Shown here: positions 52,111 to 60,691 of the stretch, piece by piece
Numbering within the stretch: position 1 is the stretch's first letter
Layout: every line of letters begins with the position of its first letter
NCBI GenBank assembly: GCA_910578195.1
Contig: CAJTOY010000001.1
Span: 427,857-491,856, forward strand
Origin: an uncultured Christensenella sp.
GTDB taxonomy: Bacteria > Bacillota > Clostridia > Christensenellales > Borkfalkiaceae
Reading direction: 5' to 3'
Length of the DNA stretch: 64,000 nucleotides
Position numbers and translations under genes: made by a program
The notes under the pieces: generated by a model
Seen by the model: only the letters and a program-made list of their open reading frames with translations
Database searches by the model: none
Told to the model about the DNA's origin: nothing

Positions 52111-52974
52111 CTAAAAATCTCCTATGTAAACAACCTCTTCTTCAAGCATTATTCCCGAACACTCATTAACTATTCGCTTGACTTCCTTTATAAGCGAATA
52201 AATATCTTCGGGTCTTGCGCCGTTGTTCAAAATAAAATTCGCGTGCTCGCGGCTCACCTCGGCGCCGCCTATGTTGAAGCCCTTTAAGCCCGCATCGTCG
52301 ATTAGCTTTCCCGCGCTCAGTCCCTCGGGGTTTTTGAACACGCAGCCGCAGCTTTTACCCTTGGGGTGCCACTTGCGTTTTTCCAGAAACTCGCCGACGT
52401 TTTTTCTGACAATTTCACTGTTTACGGGCTTTACTTCGAGCCGAACGCCCAAAATAAGGCTGTTTATGTCACGCATAGTACTGTATTTATATCCGAAATT
52501 GCACTGCTTGTTGGAAAAATTGCGGATTTTGCCGTCAAACAGCTTCACGCCGATAACGTTGTCGCAGATATATTTTCCGCCCGCACCGCCGTTCATATAC
52601 ACTAATCCTCCCACCGTCGCGGGTATCCCCGCAAGGTGTTCGAGCCCCGACAATCCGTTATCGATACAGTATTTTAACAGCGCGCCGACCTTCGTTCCCG
52701 CACGGCAAAAAATCGAATTCCCGTAACGGTATATTCCCTTCAAGCCCTTCGTGCAAATGACCGCGCCGTCAAAATGTTTGCCCGAAGCCAAAACGTTGGA
52801 GCCGTTTCCGAGAGTTACGAACTTTATTTTGTTTGCCGTCAGATAGTTATAGACGGCTTCCGCCTGTCTTATGCTTTTGGGGAAATACGCGATATCCGCG
52901 CTCCCTCCGCAGCCGTAGGTAGTGTTCAACGAGAAGTTAAAATTCTTTTCCGATGGAACGTTTTCGATAATCAA
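52111..52974 (-). CDS. murB: UDP-N-acetylenolpyruvoylglucosamine reductase
   Basis: 287 residues, type II (short) MurB. It reduces UDP-GlcNAc-enolpyruvate to UDP-MurNAc with NADPH, bound FAD. FAD-binding motifs LGNGSNVLAS and AGIPATVGGLVYMNGGAGG are present, plus KGKSCGCVFKNPEG with the catalytic Ser/Cys region. The start is a TTG with a GGCGGTG-like ribosome binding site 5 nt before it; the -10 box is only 14 nt from the start, giving a very short leader. First gene of the murB-PHP-whiA-dnaE operon. Confidence 0.94.
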   Translation of the reverse strand: MIIENVPSEKNFNFSLNTTYGCGGSADIAYFPKSIRQAEAVYNYLTANKIKFVTLGNGSNVLASGKHFDGAVICTKGLKGIYRYGNSIFCRAGTKVGALLKYCIDNGLSGLEHLAGIPATVGGLVYMNGGAGGKYICDNVIGVKLFDGKIRNFSNKQCNFGYKYSTMRDINSLILGVRLEVKPVNSEIVRKNVGEFLEKRKWHPKGKSCGCVFKNPEGLSAGKLIDDAGLKGFNIGGAEVSREHANFILNNGARPEDIYSLIKEVKRIVNECSGIMLEEEVVYIGDF

Positions 52975-52988
52975 CAGTCACCGCCTAT

Positions 52989-53017
52989 ATAATAACATTT
53001 TATTTTATTTTTTTCAA
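52989..53017 (-). promoter_or_regulatory. Promoter of the murB operon
   Basis: Minus strand TTGAAA (53017-53012), 17 bp, TATTAT (52994-52989). It directly abuts the stop of the preceding gene, so there is no terminator between them. Confidence 0.65.
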
Positions 53018-53914
53018 TTATTTAAGGGAAGTTTTCAACATATTTATGTCGCCGTCAGTAACGTATTTTTTTAATGAATTGAACGTTTCGGCGCTGACGG
53101 GCGAAGCGAGTTTATATTCGAAGGACACTCCCTCCATTTGCCGCATTTCGTCGTCGAAGGTCACGCCGTCCGAAATCATGCCGAGCTTTCCTACCTCGCC
53201 CGTTCTCGATAAAAGATAGCTTATATATTTTTGCGCAAACTCTTTTTTCGGACTGTTTGAAACTATTGAAATATTCTGATATAGGTCGTTGAACGAAGTC
53301 ACGGGCTGAACCTTGAAAGATACGCCGCGCGTTTTTAATCTGTAAACGTCGCGCTGGGTGCCGAGCAAATATTTAAAGTTGCCGTTTATGAGTTTGACGT
53401 ATGCTCCCGTCGACTTGCCGAACTCCGCGCCTTGCAATCCGCAGAAAAGCGCCGCCGCGCCCGCAAGGTTATCCTTGCCCTCGTTTACGACAGTGTTCTC
53501 GGCGGTTACATCCGAGAAATCGCCGTCCAGCGTCAAAAGGCAGTACCCTCCGCGGCACCAGCAATCGAAGCCATAAATATAGCTTTCAATGCCGTAAGTA
53601 CCCGCGCCGTATGAAATAATATCGGGCGCGTTCCCCTCCTTTAAGTTCAGTCTGGCGGCGGCTGCCGACAGAGAGACCACGGTGACATAGCAGTCGTTAT
53701 TCTTCGCGAAGTCCTTTCCGATATTCATTAAAAAGTCCGCGCGCGAGCCCTTGCCGCCCTCGAAGCTGTCTATTTGCCAGACGCTTAAAACGGCTTCGCT
53801 TTGGTCGGCTTCGACCTTGTTTCGGGTAAACGCCATGCACGGAAACGCGATGAGCGCGGCAAGGCATAAAAGCATACATATTACAACTCTGAGCTTGGGC
53901 AAAAATTTTTTCAT
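53018..53914 (-). CDS. Solitary extracellular solute-binding-like protein
   Basis: 298 residues from ATG 53914, chosen because MKKFLPKLRVVICMLLCLAA is a clear signal peptide; the longer reading adds 19 residues before it. The mature part resembles half of a family 1 solute-binding protein (LSVWQIDSFEGGKGSRADF, NAPDIISYGAG). It is shorter than usual (about 270 against 400), and no permease or ATPase lies beside it. It could be a sensor or an orphan SBP using a shared ATPase. The start has no ribosome binding site. Confidence 0.65.
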   Translation of the reverse strand: MKKFLPKLRVVICMLLCLAALIAFPCMAFTRNKVEADQSEAVLSVWQIDSFEGGKGSRADFLMNIGKDFAKNNDCYVTVVSLSAAAARLNLKEGNAPDIISYGAGTYGIESYIYGFDCWCRGGYCLLTLDGDFSDVTAENTVVNEGKDNLAGAAALFCGLQGAEFGKSTGAYVKLINGNFKYLLGTQRDVYRLKTRGVSFKVQPVTSFNDLYQNISIVSNSPKKEFAQKYISYLLSRTGEVGKLGMISDGVTFDDEMRQMEGVSFEYKLASPVSAETFNSLKKYVTDGDINMLKTSLK

Positions 53915-53951
53915 ATAATATTGTACTGCTTTAAACTGCCGAAAATTCATA

Positions 53952-53982
53952 GGGGAGCAACCGTATTGCACAGTCGCTCCCC
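53952..53982. other. Hairpin upstream of the solitary SBP gene
   Basis: GGGGAGC / GCTCCCC stem around a 17-nt loop, within a 205-bp gap. There is no T run. The rest of the gap holds a weak TACAAT box before the SBP gene and the DUF89 terminator, with nothing else I can support. Confidence 0.4.
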
Positions 53983-54089
53983 ACGCTTATCTGCAAAAAC
54001 GAAGAAAATCAGCGTTTTAACGGATAAGCTATATAATCAAAGCGTTTCCGCTTGTAACGTTAATTTGCGTAAGTTCAAATTTTTTATAC

Positions 54090-54120
54090 AAAAAACTCCG
54101 AAATTTAATCGGAGTTTTTT
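54090..54120 (-). terminator. Terminator of the yebC-DUF89 unit
   Basis: AAAAAACTCCGA / TCGGAGTTTTTT stem with a 7-nt loop; the T-rich minus-strand tail comes from the A run at 54090-54095. Confidence 0.8.
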
Positions 54121-54983
54121 TATTCGTATACGAAGCCTGCCGACCACAGTTTCAGCCCGAACCTTTCGGCGATATGCCCGCACTTGCAATTGAATGCGTA
54201 AAATGCGTGATATCCCTCGCCGTACAGCGTTTCGAGATTGCCGAGCCCCTTTGAAATCACCACGTCGCTTTCGGTTAAAAGCTTTATGACCTCGGGGGTA
54301 ACTTCTTTGACGTAAGTGCCCGGAATTCCCGTACCGTTGCCGATAACATGTGCAAATTCGCTCAGCCCGACCTCTTCCGCGTCGAATAAAGTTACGTCGT
54401 TGATAATCGCCGAGCCGCGCACGACCGAAGTCACCGAAATTTGCGGATACAAATTTTTTATTACGCGAATTAGAATTTTATCGAGGACAATTTCGCCGCA
54501 ATTGTCGTGCAGACAGCACAATGTTTTTGCGGTTTTCAGTTTATCATTGAATTTTGCAAGCGTTGCTTTGTCTATTAGTGCGCTTTCCGAAGCCTTAATA
54601 ACCGTTTTGACGCTGTCCTCGGTAAGATTGCTGAGGCGCGCAAAATCAATATAATTTGCCGTCAAGGCAAACTTCAACCCCTCTTCAATCTGGTCTGCGG
54701 AGGAAATTATACGCGCGTACAGCGCCTGCTCCATATTCAAAAGCAGTTTGTTAAAAAGGGATTTTTCGCGCGAGTAGTCTATGCCGCACCCGAAAATTTC
54801 GTTATGGCATCTGTCGATATCGCGCATCAACAGCGGCGCGCAGTAACCATCGGGCGCAGTATCGCAAATTTCTCTGACTCTGTTTTTGAAAATTGCGAGC
54901 TTTGCGCCGTCCTTCTGTTCCCTTTCGACTTTTTTCAGCTGACTGTTGAAAAGACAGTCTCTGCACTCGATGTCAAGCTGCAT
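54120..54983 (-). CDS. DUF89/ARMT1-family metal-dependent phosphatase
   Basis: 287 residues. DUF89 proteins are proposed damage-control phosphatases that remove aberrant phosphometabolites. The N-terminal CRDC, DNCGEIVLDK near residue 165 (usually DNxGE) and KGLGNLE near residue 243 match the family's metal- and phosphate-binding motifs. The GCGID and CRDC cysteines suggest the archaeal/bacterial Cys-bearing subgroup. A GCGGAAA site precedes the start, 9 bp after yebC, so both are probably co-transcribed. Confidence 0.85.
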   Translation of the reverse strand: MQLDIECRDCLFNSQLKKVEREQKDGAKLAIFKNRVREICDTAPDGYCAPLLMRDIDRCHNEIFGCGIDYSREKSLFNKLLLNMEQALYARIISSADQIEEGLKFALTANYIDFARLSNLTEDSVKTVIKASESALIDKATLAKFNDKLKTAKTLCCLHDNCGEIVLDKILIRVIKNLYPQISVTSVVRGSAIINDVTLFDAEEVGLSEFAHVIGNGTGIPGTYVKEVTPEVIKLLTESDVVISKGLGNLETLYGEGYHAFYAFNCKCGHIAERFGLKLWSAGFVYE

Positions 54984-54992
54984 TTTCCGCTT

Positions 54993-55730
54993 TTATTCTA
55001 CCTCTTCCACGGGAAGCTCGACGTTATGGAAAATATCCTGAACGTCGTCGAGTTCTTCGAGCTTGTCGAGCATTTTGGTGAACGTTGCAAGCTTGTCTCC
55101 GTCGAGAGTTATATAGTTTTGCGGTACCATTTTGACCGCCGCCTCCAAGAAAGTAACGCCCTTGCCCTCGAAGTACTGTCTTACCGATGAGAAGCTTTCT
55201 TGGGTCGTATAAATCTCGTAAACGTCGTCCTCGGCGACGAAGTCCTCGGCTTCGGCTTCGAGGCAGTATTCCATCATTGTGTCCTCGTCGAGCGCGACCG
55301 TTCTCTCGATTACGATAACGCCCTTGTTGTCGAACATGTACGAAACGCAGCCCGTGTTACCCATCTGACCGCCGCACTTGGACATTGCCGAGCGGATATC
55401 GCCCGCCGTTCTGTTTACGTTGTCGGTCAAGGTCTTTATAATGACTGCCGAGCCCGCTATGCCGTAGCCCTCGTAGGTGAGCTCCTTATAGTCCTTATCG
55501 CCCAGCTCGCCCGCGGCTTTCGCAATCGAGCGCTTGATATTTTCATTGGGCATATTCGCCGCCTTGGCTTTTGCGATAACGTCGGCGAGCTTGGAGTTGG
55601 TATCGGGGTTAGGGTTGCCCTTTGCCGCGACGGCAAGCTCCCTTCCTATTTTTGTGAACATTGCGCCGCGCGCCGCGTCGGTTTTGCCTTTTTTGGCTTG
55701 TATATTGTGCCATTTAGAATGTCCTGACAT
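54993..55730 (-). CDS. yebC: YebC/PmpR family protein
   Basis: 245 residues, full length. The hallmark start SGHSKWHNIQAKKGKTDAAR and the internal GYGIAGSAVIIKTLTDN are present. YebC-family proteins act as transcriptional regulators or, as shown for some members, help ribosomes pass proline stretches. The start has an AGGTG ribosome binding site and follows the spoU-type gene by 2 bp. Confidence 0.95.
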   Translation of the reverse strand: MSGHSKWHNIQAKKGKTDAARGAMFTKIGRELAVAAKGNPNPDTNSKLADVIAKAKAANMPNENIKRSIAKAAGELGDKDYKELTYEGYGIAGSAVIIKTLTDNVNRTAGDIRSAMSKCGGQMGNTGCVSYMFDNKGVIVIERTVALDEDTMMEYCLEAEAEDFVAEDDVYEIYTTQESFSSVRQYFEGKGVTFLEAAVKMVPQNYITLDGDKLATFTKMLDKLEELDDVQDIFHNVELPVEEVE

Positions 55731-55732
55731 AT

Positions 55733-56470
55733 TTACACCTCACGATTTTTTATATTTTTTAGCGCGTACATCGCTATCCCCGCCGAAACCGCCGCGTTCA
55801 GGCTTTCGCACGTTTCGCGCATGGGGATTTTAACTGTGTAAGCCGCCTTCGATAATACTTCGTCGCTGATACCGCCGCCCTCGTTGCCTATGCAAAGGCA
55901 GTATTTTTCGGGCGGATTGAAGGCGAAAATGTTTTCGCCGTTCATGTCCGCGCAAATCAAGGGAACGTTGCCGAGCGCTTCGAAAACCTCTTCACGGGTG
56001 CCCGCAAAGAGTTTTACGAAAAATATCCCGCTCATGCTCGCGCGCACAGCCTTGGGCGAATACGGGTCGGCGCAATTTATGAGATAAATTTCGCCGTAGC
56101 CCGCGGCGTTCGCCGTTCTGATTACCGTGCCTATGTTGCCCGGGTCTTGCAGACAGTCGAGCAAAAGGCAGTTCCCCTCGGGCGGTTTTAATTCGTTTTT
56201 CGGAATTTTGACCACCGCGAGCACGCCTTGCGGGGTCTTTTCGCACGAAATGCTTTTAAAAACCGCCTCGCTGACCACGACCGCGCCGTAAAAAGCGCCT
56301 TCGTTTTCGGGCGTGCAGATAATTTCGTCTATTTCACAGCCCGCGGCAATACATTCTTTAACGGACTTTATGCCCTCTACGATGTACTTATTCAGCTGAC
56401 GTCTGAATTTTTTATCCGCAAGCGAGGCAACGCTTTTGATAAGCTGATTGCTTTTTGAAGTTATTACCAT
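55733..56470 (-). CDS. SpoU/TrmH-family RNA 2'-O-methyltransferase
   Basis: 245 residues. It has an N-terminal substrate-binding domain, then the SPOUT knot with LLDCLQDPGNIGTVIRTA (motif 1), CIGNEGGGIS (motif 2) and IPMRETCESLNAAVSAGIAM (motif 3). It methylates ribose in rRNA or tRNA; the target cannot be read from sequence. The position after rplT is common for this gene. The ATG has no ribosome binding site and lies just after the rplT terminator, so expression needs readthrough or a hidden promoter. Confidence 0.9.
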   Translation of the reverse strand: MVITSKSNQLIKSVASLADKKFRRQLNKYIVEGIKSVKECIAAGCEIDEIICTPENEGAFYGAVVVSEAVFKSISCEKTPQGVLAVVKIPKNELKPPEGNCLLLDCLQDPGNIGTVIRTANAAGYGEIYLINCADPYSPKAVRASMSGIFFVKLFAGTREEVFEALGNVPLICADMNGENIFAFNPPEKYCLCIGNEGGGISDEVLSKAAYTVKIPMRETCESLNAAVSAGIAMYALKNIKNREV

Positions 56471-56483
56471 TTTTCAAACATAA

Positions 56484-56512
56484 AAAATTAAGCCCGTTAA
56501 AGGCTTAATTTT
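56484..56512 (-). terminator. Terminator after rplT
   Basis: AAAATTAAGCC / GGCTTAATTTT stem with a 7-nt loop; the minus-strand tail is T-rich. It separates the infC operon from the spoU-yebC-DUF89 unit. Confidence 0.8.
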
Positions 56513-56518
56513 CGTTTT

Positions 56519-56869
56519 TTATAAAGCTTGTTTAGCCTTTGCCGCAAGCTCCGCAAAAGCCTTTTCGTCGTTTACCGCAAGCTCGGCAAGCACCTTTCTG
56601 TTGAGCGTGATGCCCGCGGTTTTAAGACCGTGCATAAACTTGGAATACGAAAGTCCGTTAATTCTCGCAGCGGCGTTGATACGCGCAATCCAAAGGCTGC
56701 GCATGTCGCGCTTTCTGAGCCTTCTGCCGATATAGGCATAGTTTAAGGACTTCATAACAGCTTGACGAGCAATTCTGTATGACTTCGATTTGTTGCCGAA
56801 ATAGCCTTTTGCAAGGCGCATTATCTTTCTACGCTTCTTCAAAGCGTTAACACTTCTTTTAATACGCAT
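56519..56869 (-). CDS. rplT: 50S ribosomal protein L20
   Basis: 116 residues. MRIKRSVNALKKRRKIMRLA and the basic KSLNYAYIGRRLRKRDMRSL region are typical. L20 binds 23S rRNA early in 50S assembly and, in Firmicutes, represses its own operon by binding the infC leader. GGAGG ribosome binding site; last gene of infC-rpmI-rplT. Confidence 0.97.
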   Translation of the reverse strand: MRIKRSVNALKKRRKIMRLAKGYFGNKSKSYRIARQAVMKSLNYAYIGRRLRKRDMRSLWIARINAAARINGLSYSKFMHGLKTAGITLNRKVLAELAVNDEKAFAELAAKAKQAL

Positions 56870-56886
56870 TATATCTTGTCCTCCTC

Positions 56887-57087
56887 TTAGTTCTTATAAG
56901 GAATCATAGCTTTTACGTTGGATTCCTGCGTAGTCGAAACAAGCGTATTCTGACGCAAATTTCTCTTTCTTTTTCTGTTTTTGGTTTCAGCCTTGTGGTT
57001 TTTTCCGCCGTGAGGTCTTTTAACCTTACCGGTCGAAGTAAGCCAGAAACGCTTTTTCGTGCCGCTGTGCGACTTCTGTTTAGGCAT
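56887..57087 (-). CDS. rpmI: 50S ribosomal protein L35
   Basis: 66 residues, highly basic, MPKQKSHSGTKKRFWLTSTG. Middle gene of the conserved infC-rpmI-rplT operon, 17 bp from rplT. Confidence 0.97.
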   Translation of the reverse strand: MPKQKSHSGTKKRFWLTSTGKVKRPHGGKNHKAETKNRKRKRNLRQNTLVSTTQESNVKAMIPYKN

Positions 57088-57123
57088 AATTTTTATCCTC
57101 CATTGAAATATTTTCTTTAATTT

Positions 57124-57642
57124 TTAAGATTTTACGGGGGAAAGCATCATTATGATATTTCTGCCTTCCGCGGTAGGTTTCTTATCCTGAACCGCCTTTC
57201 CGTCTAAACCCGCAAAAAAGTCCTCCATGACCTTTACGCCCTGATAGGAACGCGCGTTTTCGCGCCCCTTCATTCTTATCGAAACCTTGACCTTGTTGCC
57301 CGCCTCTAAGAATTTAAGGCACTGCTTTGTCTTGACCGCGATATCTCCGATATCGATTGTCATTGACAGACGGATTTCCTTAATCTCGATAACCGTCTGA
57401 TTTTTGCGGTTTTCCTTGTCCCTCTTCGCTTGCTCGTACTTGAATTTGGAATAGTCCATAATCTTGCATACGGGCGGGTTCGCGTTGGGGGAAATCTTAA
57501 CCAAATCGAGCGCGGCTTCGTCGGCAAGACGCTGCGCGTCGCGGCTTGACATTACGCCGAGCATTGCGCCGTCGCTGCCGATTACTCTGACTTCTCTATC
57601 GCGGATAGCTTCGTTGACGGAATATAAGTCCTTTATAATCAT
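57124..57642 (-). CDS. infC: Translation initiation factor IF-3
   Basis: 172 residues from ATG 57642, chosen for the GAGAGGTG ribosome binding site; the longer reading runs into the leader hairpin. NEAIRDREVRVIGSDGAMLG opens the N-domain, and RLSMTIDIGDIAVKTKQ with VSIRMKGRE the C-domain. IF-3 checks the start codon and initiator tRNA on the 30S subunit. IF-3 also disfavours leaderless mRNAs in other bacteria, which is of interest given the leaderless promoters in this window. Confidence 0.96.
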   Translation of the reverse strand: MIIKDLYSVNEAIRDREVRVIGSDGAMLGVMSSRDAQRLADEAALDLVKISPNANPPVCKIMDYSKFKYEQAKRDKENRKNQTVIEIKEIRLSMTIDIGDIAVKTKQCLKFLEAGNKVKVSIRMKGRENARSYQGVKVMEDFFAGLDGKAVQDKKPTAEGRNIIMMLSPVKS

Positions 57643-57663
57643 ACACCTCTCAAAAATTTTCCC

Positions 57664-57691
57664 GAAAAAAATCGGGTTGCATTGCAACCCG
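57664..57691 (-). promoter_or_regulatory. Attenuator in the infC leader (probable L20-type leader)
   Basis: CGGGTTGC / GCAACCCG hairpin (57691-57673) with a run of seven T on the minus strand, 22 nt before the infC start. Upstream in the leader (57700-57775) are further complementary segments around AAAAGCTTTT that could form an antiterminator. Firmicutes L20 leaders act this way; assignment is by position and layout, not by a model search. Confidence 0.7.
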
Positions 57692-57782
57692 AAATAATTC
57701 TAAGCCTTAAAAGCTTTTAATCATTATCTTGCCCGACGAACTTTCCGTGAGGCGAAAGGGGTTGCCTTTGCTTAACGATAAT

Positions 57783-57811
57783 ATATTAAACCTTTTTCAA
57801 TTAAATGTCAA
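57783..57811 (-). promoter_or_regulatory. Promoter of infC-rpmI-rplT
   Basis: Minus strand TTGACA (57811-57806), 17 bp, TAATAT (57788-57783), giving a leader of about 134 nt that ends in the attenuator. Confidence 0.75.
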
Positions 57812-57821
57812 ACGATTTTTA

Positions 57822-59726
57822 TTAAAAAATTATCTTTTTTGCATCTTCTTCTTTAACCTTTGCAACGAAGTCGGAAATTGAAAGCGTTTCCTTTTCCTCA
57901 ACGCCGCGCTTGTTCACGTTGACCGTGCCGTCCTCCGCTTCCTTGTCGCCGACGACCAGAATATAAGGCACCTTTTCAAGCTTCGCTTCGCGGATTTTAT
58001 AGCCGATTTTTTCACTGCGCTTGTCGACCTCGCAACGGATACCTTCGGCGGCAAGTTTGCTTGCAACACCCTCCGCATAGTCGAGCGTTCTGTCGGTTAT
58101 GGGCAGAATTTTGACTTGTACGGGCGAAAGCCATACGGGGAATTTGCCCGCAAAATGCTCGATTAATATGCCGATAAACCTCTCTATCGAGCCGAATATA
58201 GCGCGGTGTATCATAATGGGGCGGTGCTTTTGTCCGTCCTCGCCGACATATTCCAAATCGAAGCGCTGGGGCATCTGGAAGTCGAGCTGAATTGTGCCGC
58301 ACTGCCAGGTTCTGCCTATGCTGTCCTGCAAATGGAAGTCAATTTTGGGACCGTAGAACGCGCCGTCGCCCTCGTTTATCTCGTATTCGAGCCCGAGCTC
58401 GTCAAGCGCCGCTTGAAGCGCTGAGGTCGCCTGCTCCCAGTCTTCGAGGCTGCCCATGCTGTTTTCGGGGCGGGTCGAAAGCTCGACCTTGTATTTGAAA
58501 CCGAACTGCTTATAAATCGCGTCGGTAAGCCTTACTACCCTCTTTATTTCGTCGGTTATCTGCTCGGGAAGCATGAAGATATGCGCGTCGTCCTGCGTGA
58601 AGCAGCGCACGCGGAAAAGTCCGTGGAGCTGTCCGCTCTTCTCGTGGCGGTGAACAAGCCCCATTTCGCTCATTCTGAGCGGGAAATCTTTATAGCTTCT
58701 CGGCGCGAGCTTGTAGACAAGCATACCGCCGGGGCAGTTCATGGGTTTGACCGCACAGTCCTCGCCGTCGATTTTGGTAGTATACATGTTGTCTTTGTAG
58801 TGGTCCCAGTGCCCCGAATTTTCCCAGAGATTGCGGGTTAAAATTATGGGCGTCTGTATCTCGACGTAGCCTTCCTTGCGGTGCAAGTCGCGCCAGAAAT
58901 CGACGAGAGTGTTTTTAAGCACCATTCCGTTGGGTAAAAAGAAGGGAAAACCCTTGCCTTCGTTCAACAGCGCGAAAAGCTTCAACTCTTTGCCGAGGCG
59001 TATGTGGTCGCGCTTTTTGGCTTCTTCAAGCATTTCGAAGTAAGCGTCCATTTCGTCTTTTTTGGCAAAAGCGACGCCGTAAATGCGCGTAAGCATCTTG
59101 TTTTTTTCGTTGCCGCGCCAATACGCGCCCGCAATGGAAACGAGCTTGAACGCCTTGATTTTGCCCGTGTTGGGAAGGTGGGGTCCGCGGCAGAGGTCGG
59201 TGAACGTGCCTTGCTTGTAGAAGGAAATAGTTGCGTCCTCGGGCAAGTCGTTTATGAGCTCGACCTTATACTTCTCGCCGTATTTTTGCATGAGCTTGAT
59301 AGCTTCCGCGCGGGGAAGTTCGAACCGTTCTACGGGAATTTTCGACTTGATTATCTTCTGCATTTCGACTTCGATTTTCTTGAAATCTTCTTGCGAAATG
59401 GGCGTGTTGAAATCGATGTCGTAATAAAAGCCGTTGTCGATTACGGGACCTATCGCGAGATTGCAGGTCGGATAAATATTTTTAATCGCCTGCGCTAAAA
59501 CGTGCGCGCAGGTATGGCGGTAAACTTCCATACCCTCCTTATCTTTGAGGGTGATAATTTCGAGCTTGTCACCCTCGTGCAGTTCGGTCGAAAGGTCGCA
59601 AAGCACGCCGTTGATTTTCGCCGCGACCGCAGAACGGGCGAGCCCTTCGCTTATCGCTTGCGCAGCTTTGGCGCAGTTTGCACCGTTCTCTAAATCGAGC
59701 GAGCCCGCTTTAAGTAAAATATTCAT
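57822..59726 (-). CDS. thrS: Threonyl-tRNA synthetase
   Basis: 634 residues, full length. TGS domain (1-60), editing domain with HTCAHVLAQA, class II catalytic core with MNCPGGMLVYK and FRVRCFTQDDAHIF, motif 3 GSIERFIGILIEHF, and the anticodon-binding domain from about residue 535. It charges tRNA-Thr and edits Ser. It is controlled by the T-box just upstream. Confidence 0.97.
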   Translation of the reverse strand: MNILLKAGSLDLENGANCAKAAQAISEGLARSAVAAKINGVLCDLSTELHEGDKLEIITLKDKEGMEVYRHTCAHVLAQAIKNIYPTCNLAIGPVIDNGFYYDIDFNTPISQEDFKKIEVEMQKIIKSKIPVERFELPRAEAIKLMQKYGEKYKVELINDLPEDATISFYKQGTFTDLCRGPHLPNTGKIKAFKLVSIAGAYWRGNEKNKMLTRIYGVAFAKKDEMDAYFEMLEEAKKRDHIRLGKELKLFALLNEGKGFPFFLPNGMVLKNTLVDFWRDLHRKEGYVEIQTPIILTRNLWENSGHWDHYKDNMYTTKIDGEDCAVKPMNCPGGMLVYKLAPRSYKDFPLRMSEMGLVHRHEKSGQLHGLFRVRCFTQDDAHIFMLPEQITDEIKRVVRLTDAIYKQFGFKYKVELSTRPENSMGSLEDWEQATSALQAALDELGLEYEINEGDGAFYGPKIDFHLQDSIGRTWQCGTIQLDFQMPQRFDLEYVGEDGQKHRPIMIHRAIFGSIERFIGILIEHFAGKFPVWLSPVQVKILPITDRTLDYAEGVASKLAAEGIRCEVDKRSEKIGYKIREAKLEKVPYILVVGDKEAEDGTVNVNKRGVEEKETLSISDFVAKVKEEDAKKIIF

Positions 59727-59942
59727 AGTTTCTCCTTTAAAATTATAAAAAAATCCTTAAACGAAAAATCGTTTAAGGACGCAAATTTGCGCGGTTCCAC
59801 CTTAATTGCCCCGACATGCGGGACCTCTTTTGGACGCCTGAATTTTTATAAAAGTGGTTTCCCGAACTCCTTTGAAATACGCGGTTCACAGCTACCCCGC
59901 GCTCTCTGAAAATTCTCAGGCGGTACTTGTCTTTTTTCAAGC
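59727..59942 (-). ncRNA. T-box riboswitch of thrS
   Basis: The transcript contains the T-box core AAGGTGGAACCGCG (59803-59790), then a terminator with arms TCCTTAAACGA / TCGTTTAAGGA (59779-59754) and a T run. Upstream are stem I landmarks such as AGAGAGCGCGGGG. Uncharged tRNA pairs with the specifier codon and T-box bulge and prevents termination. A candidate Thr specifier is the ACC in GGGAAACCAC, complementary to 59856-59858; I have not folded the leader, so this codon is tentative. Confidence 0.9.
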
Positions 59943-59948
59943 AAGCTT

Positions 59949-59977
59949 ATATTAATACTTTTGATTTTGTTTGTCAA
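59949..59977 (-). promoter_or_regulatory. Promoter of the thrS T-box transcript
   Basis: Minus strand TTGACA (59977-59972), 17 bp, TAATAT (59954-59949). The -35 box overlaps the plsY stop codon region. Its design (TTGACA, 17 bp, TAATAT) is the same as for infC. Confidence 0.8.
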
Positions 59978-60690
59978 CTGTTTTTATGTTTAAAAACTCT
60001 GGTGCGGTGTTCTTCGCCCGCAAGCAGTCTGCAAATGTTTTTATGATGCGCCGCCCACGTCAGAATATTTATCAAAAGCAAAATTCCGAACAGCGAAATA
60101 ACCCAGCCGTTCAAGAGTTTGCCCGAGTATCTTATAACGAACAGCACGGCTTGCCAGATTGTGAGCAACGACACGCCGAGAAGCGAGCCCATAGACCCCC
60201 ACTCCGTCAAGGCGATATAAACAAACAGCGCTAAATGGATTGCCACGAGTATTAAAAGATACCATACCTTTTCGCAGCTGAGCGCGAACACGAACAGACC
60301 GAGCGTCGACGCAATACCCTTTCCCCCTCTGAATTTCAGCGTAACGGGGAAAATATGCCCGATAATAACGAACACGCCGAAAAAGTAACGCGCGAAGTCG
60401 GACACTAAAATATCCGTTCCCTTGAACACGAAGCCCTTGAAAAGCAGATAGCCCGTGAGCGCGGGCACGCCGCCCTTTATAAGGTCGCAGAAAAAGTTTA
60501 TTATGCCAGTCTTTAATCCGAACGTGCGGGTCATGTTCATAGTGCCGGGGTTGCCGCTTCCCACGTCCCTTATATCCTTCTTTTTCGAGCGGGAAATGAG
60601 CACGGCGAAATTAAAGCAGCCGATAAGATAGCAGACTATCGCCGCTATTACGAAGTAATGCCAGTTTTGAGCAAAATCGAATTCCGCCAT
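59974..60690 (-). CDS. plsY: Glycerol-3-phosphate acyltransferase PlsY
   Basis: 238 residues, several helices. It transfers acyl from acyl-phosphate to glycerol 3-phosphate, the first step of phospholipid synthesis. The three active-site loops are visible: GSGNPGTMNMTR (usually GATN), RGGKGIAS and a GHIFPV segment. It is about 35 residues longer than most PlsY at the charged C-terminus (EEHRTRVFKH). The start lies 1 bp after der's stop. Confidence 0.93.
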   Translation of the reverse strand: MAEFDFAQNWHYFVIAAIVCYLIGCFNFAVLISRSKKKDIRDVGSGNPGTMNMTRTFGLKTGIINFFCDLIKGGVPALTGYLLFKGFVFKGTDILVSDFARYFFGVFVIIGHIFPVTLKFRGGKGIASTLGLFVFALSCEKVWYLLILVAIHLALFVYIALTEWGSMGSLLGVSLLTIWQAVLFVIRYSGKLLNGWVISLFGILLLINILTWAAHHKNICRLLAGEEHRTRVFKHKNS

Positions 60691-60691
60691 A

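Noticed and set aside
53915..53940. Leaderless promoter for the solitary SBP gene
   Set aside because: A TACAAT box lies 5 nt from the ATG, but there is no acceptable -35 box at 16-18 bp.
56471..56482. Leaderless promoter for the spoU-type gene
   Set aside because: TATGTT is 6 nt from the ATG, but the region is the tail of the rplT terminator and has no -35 box.
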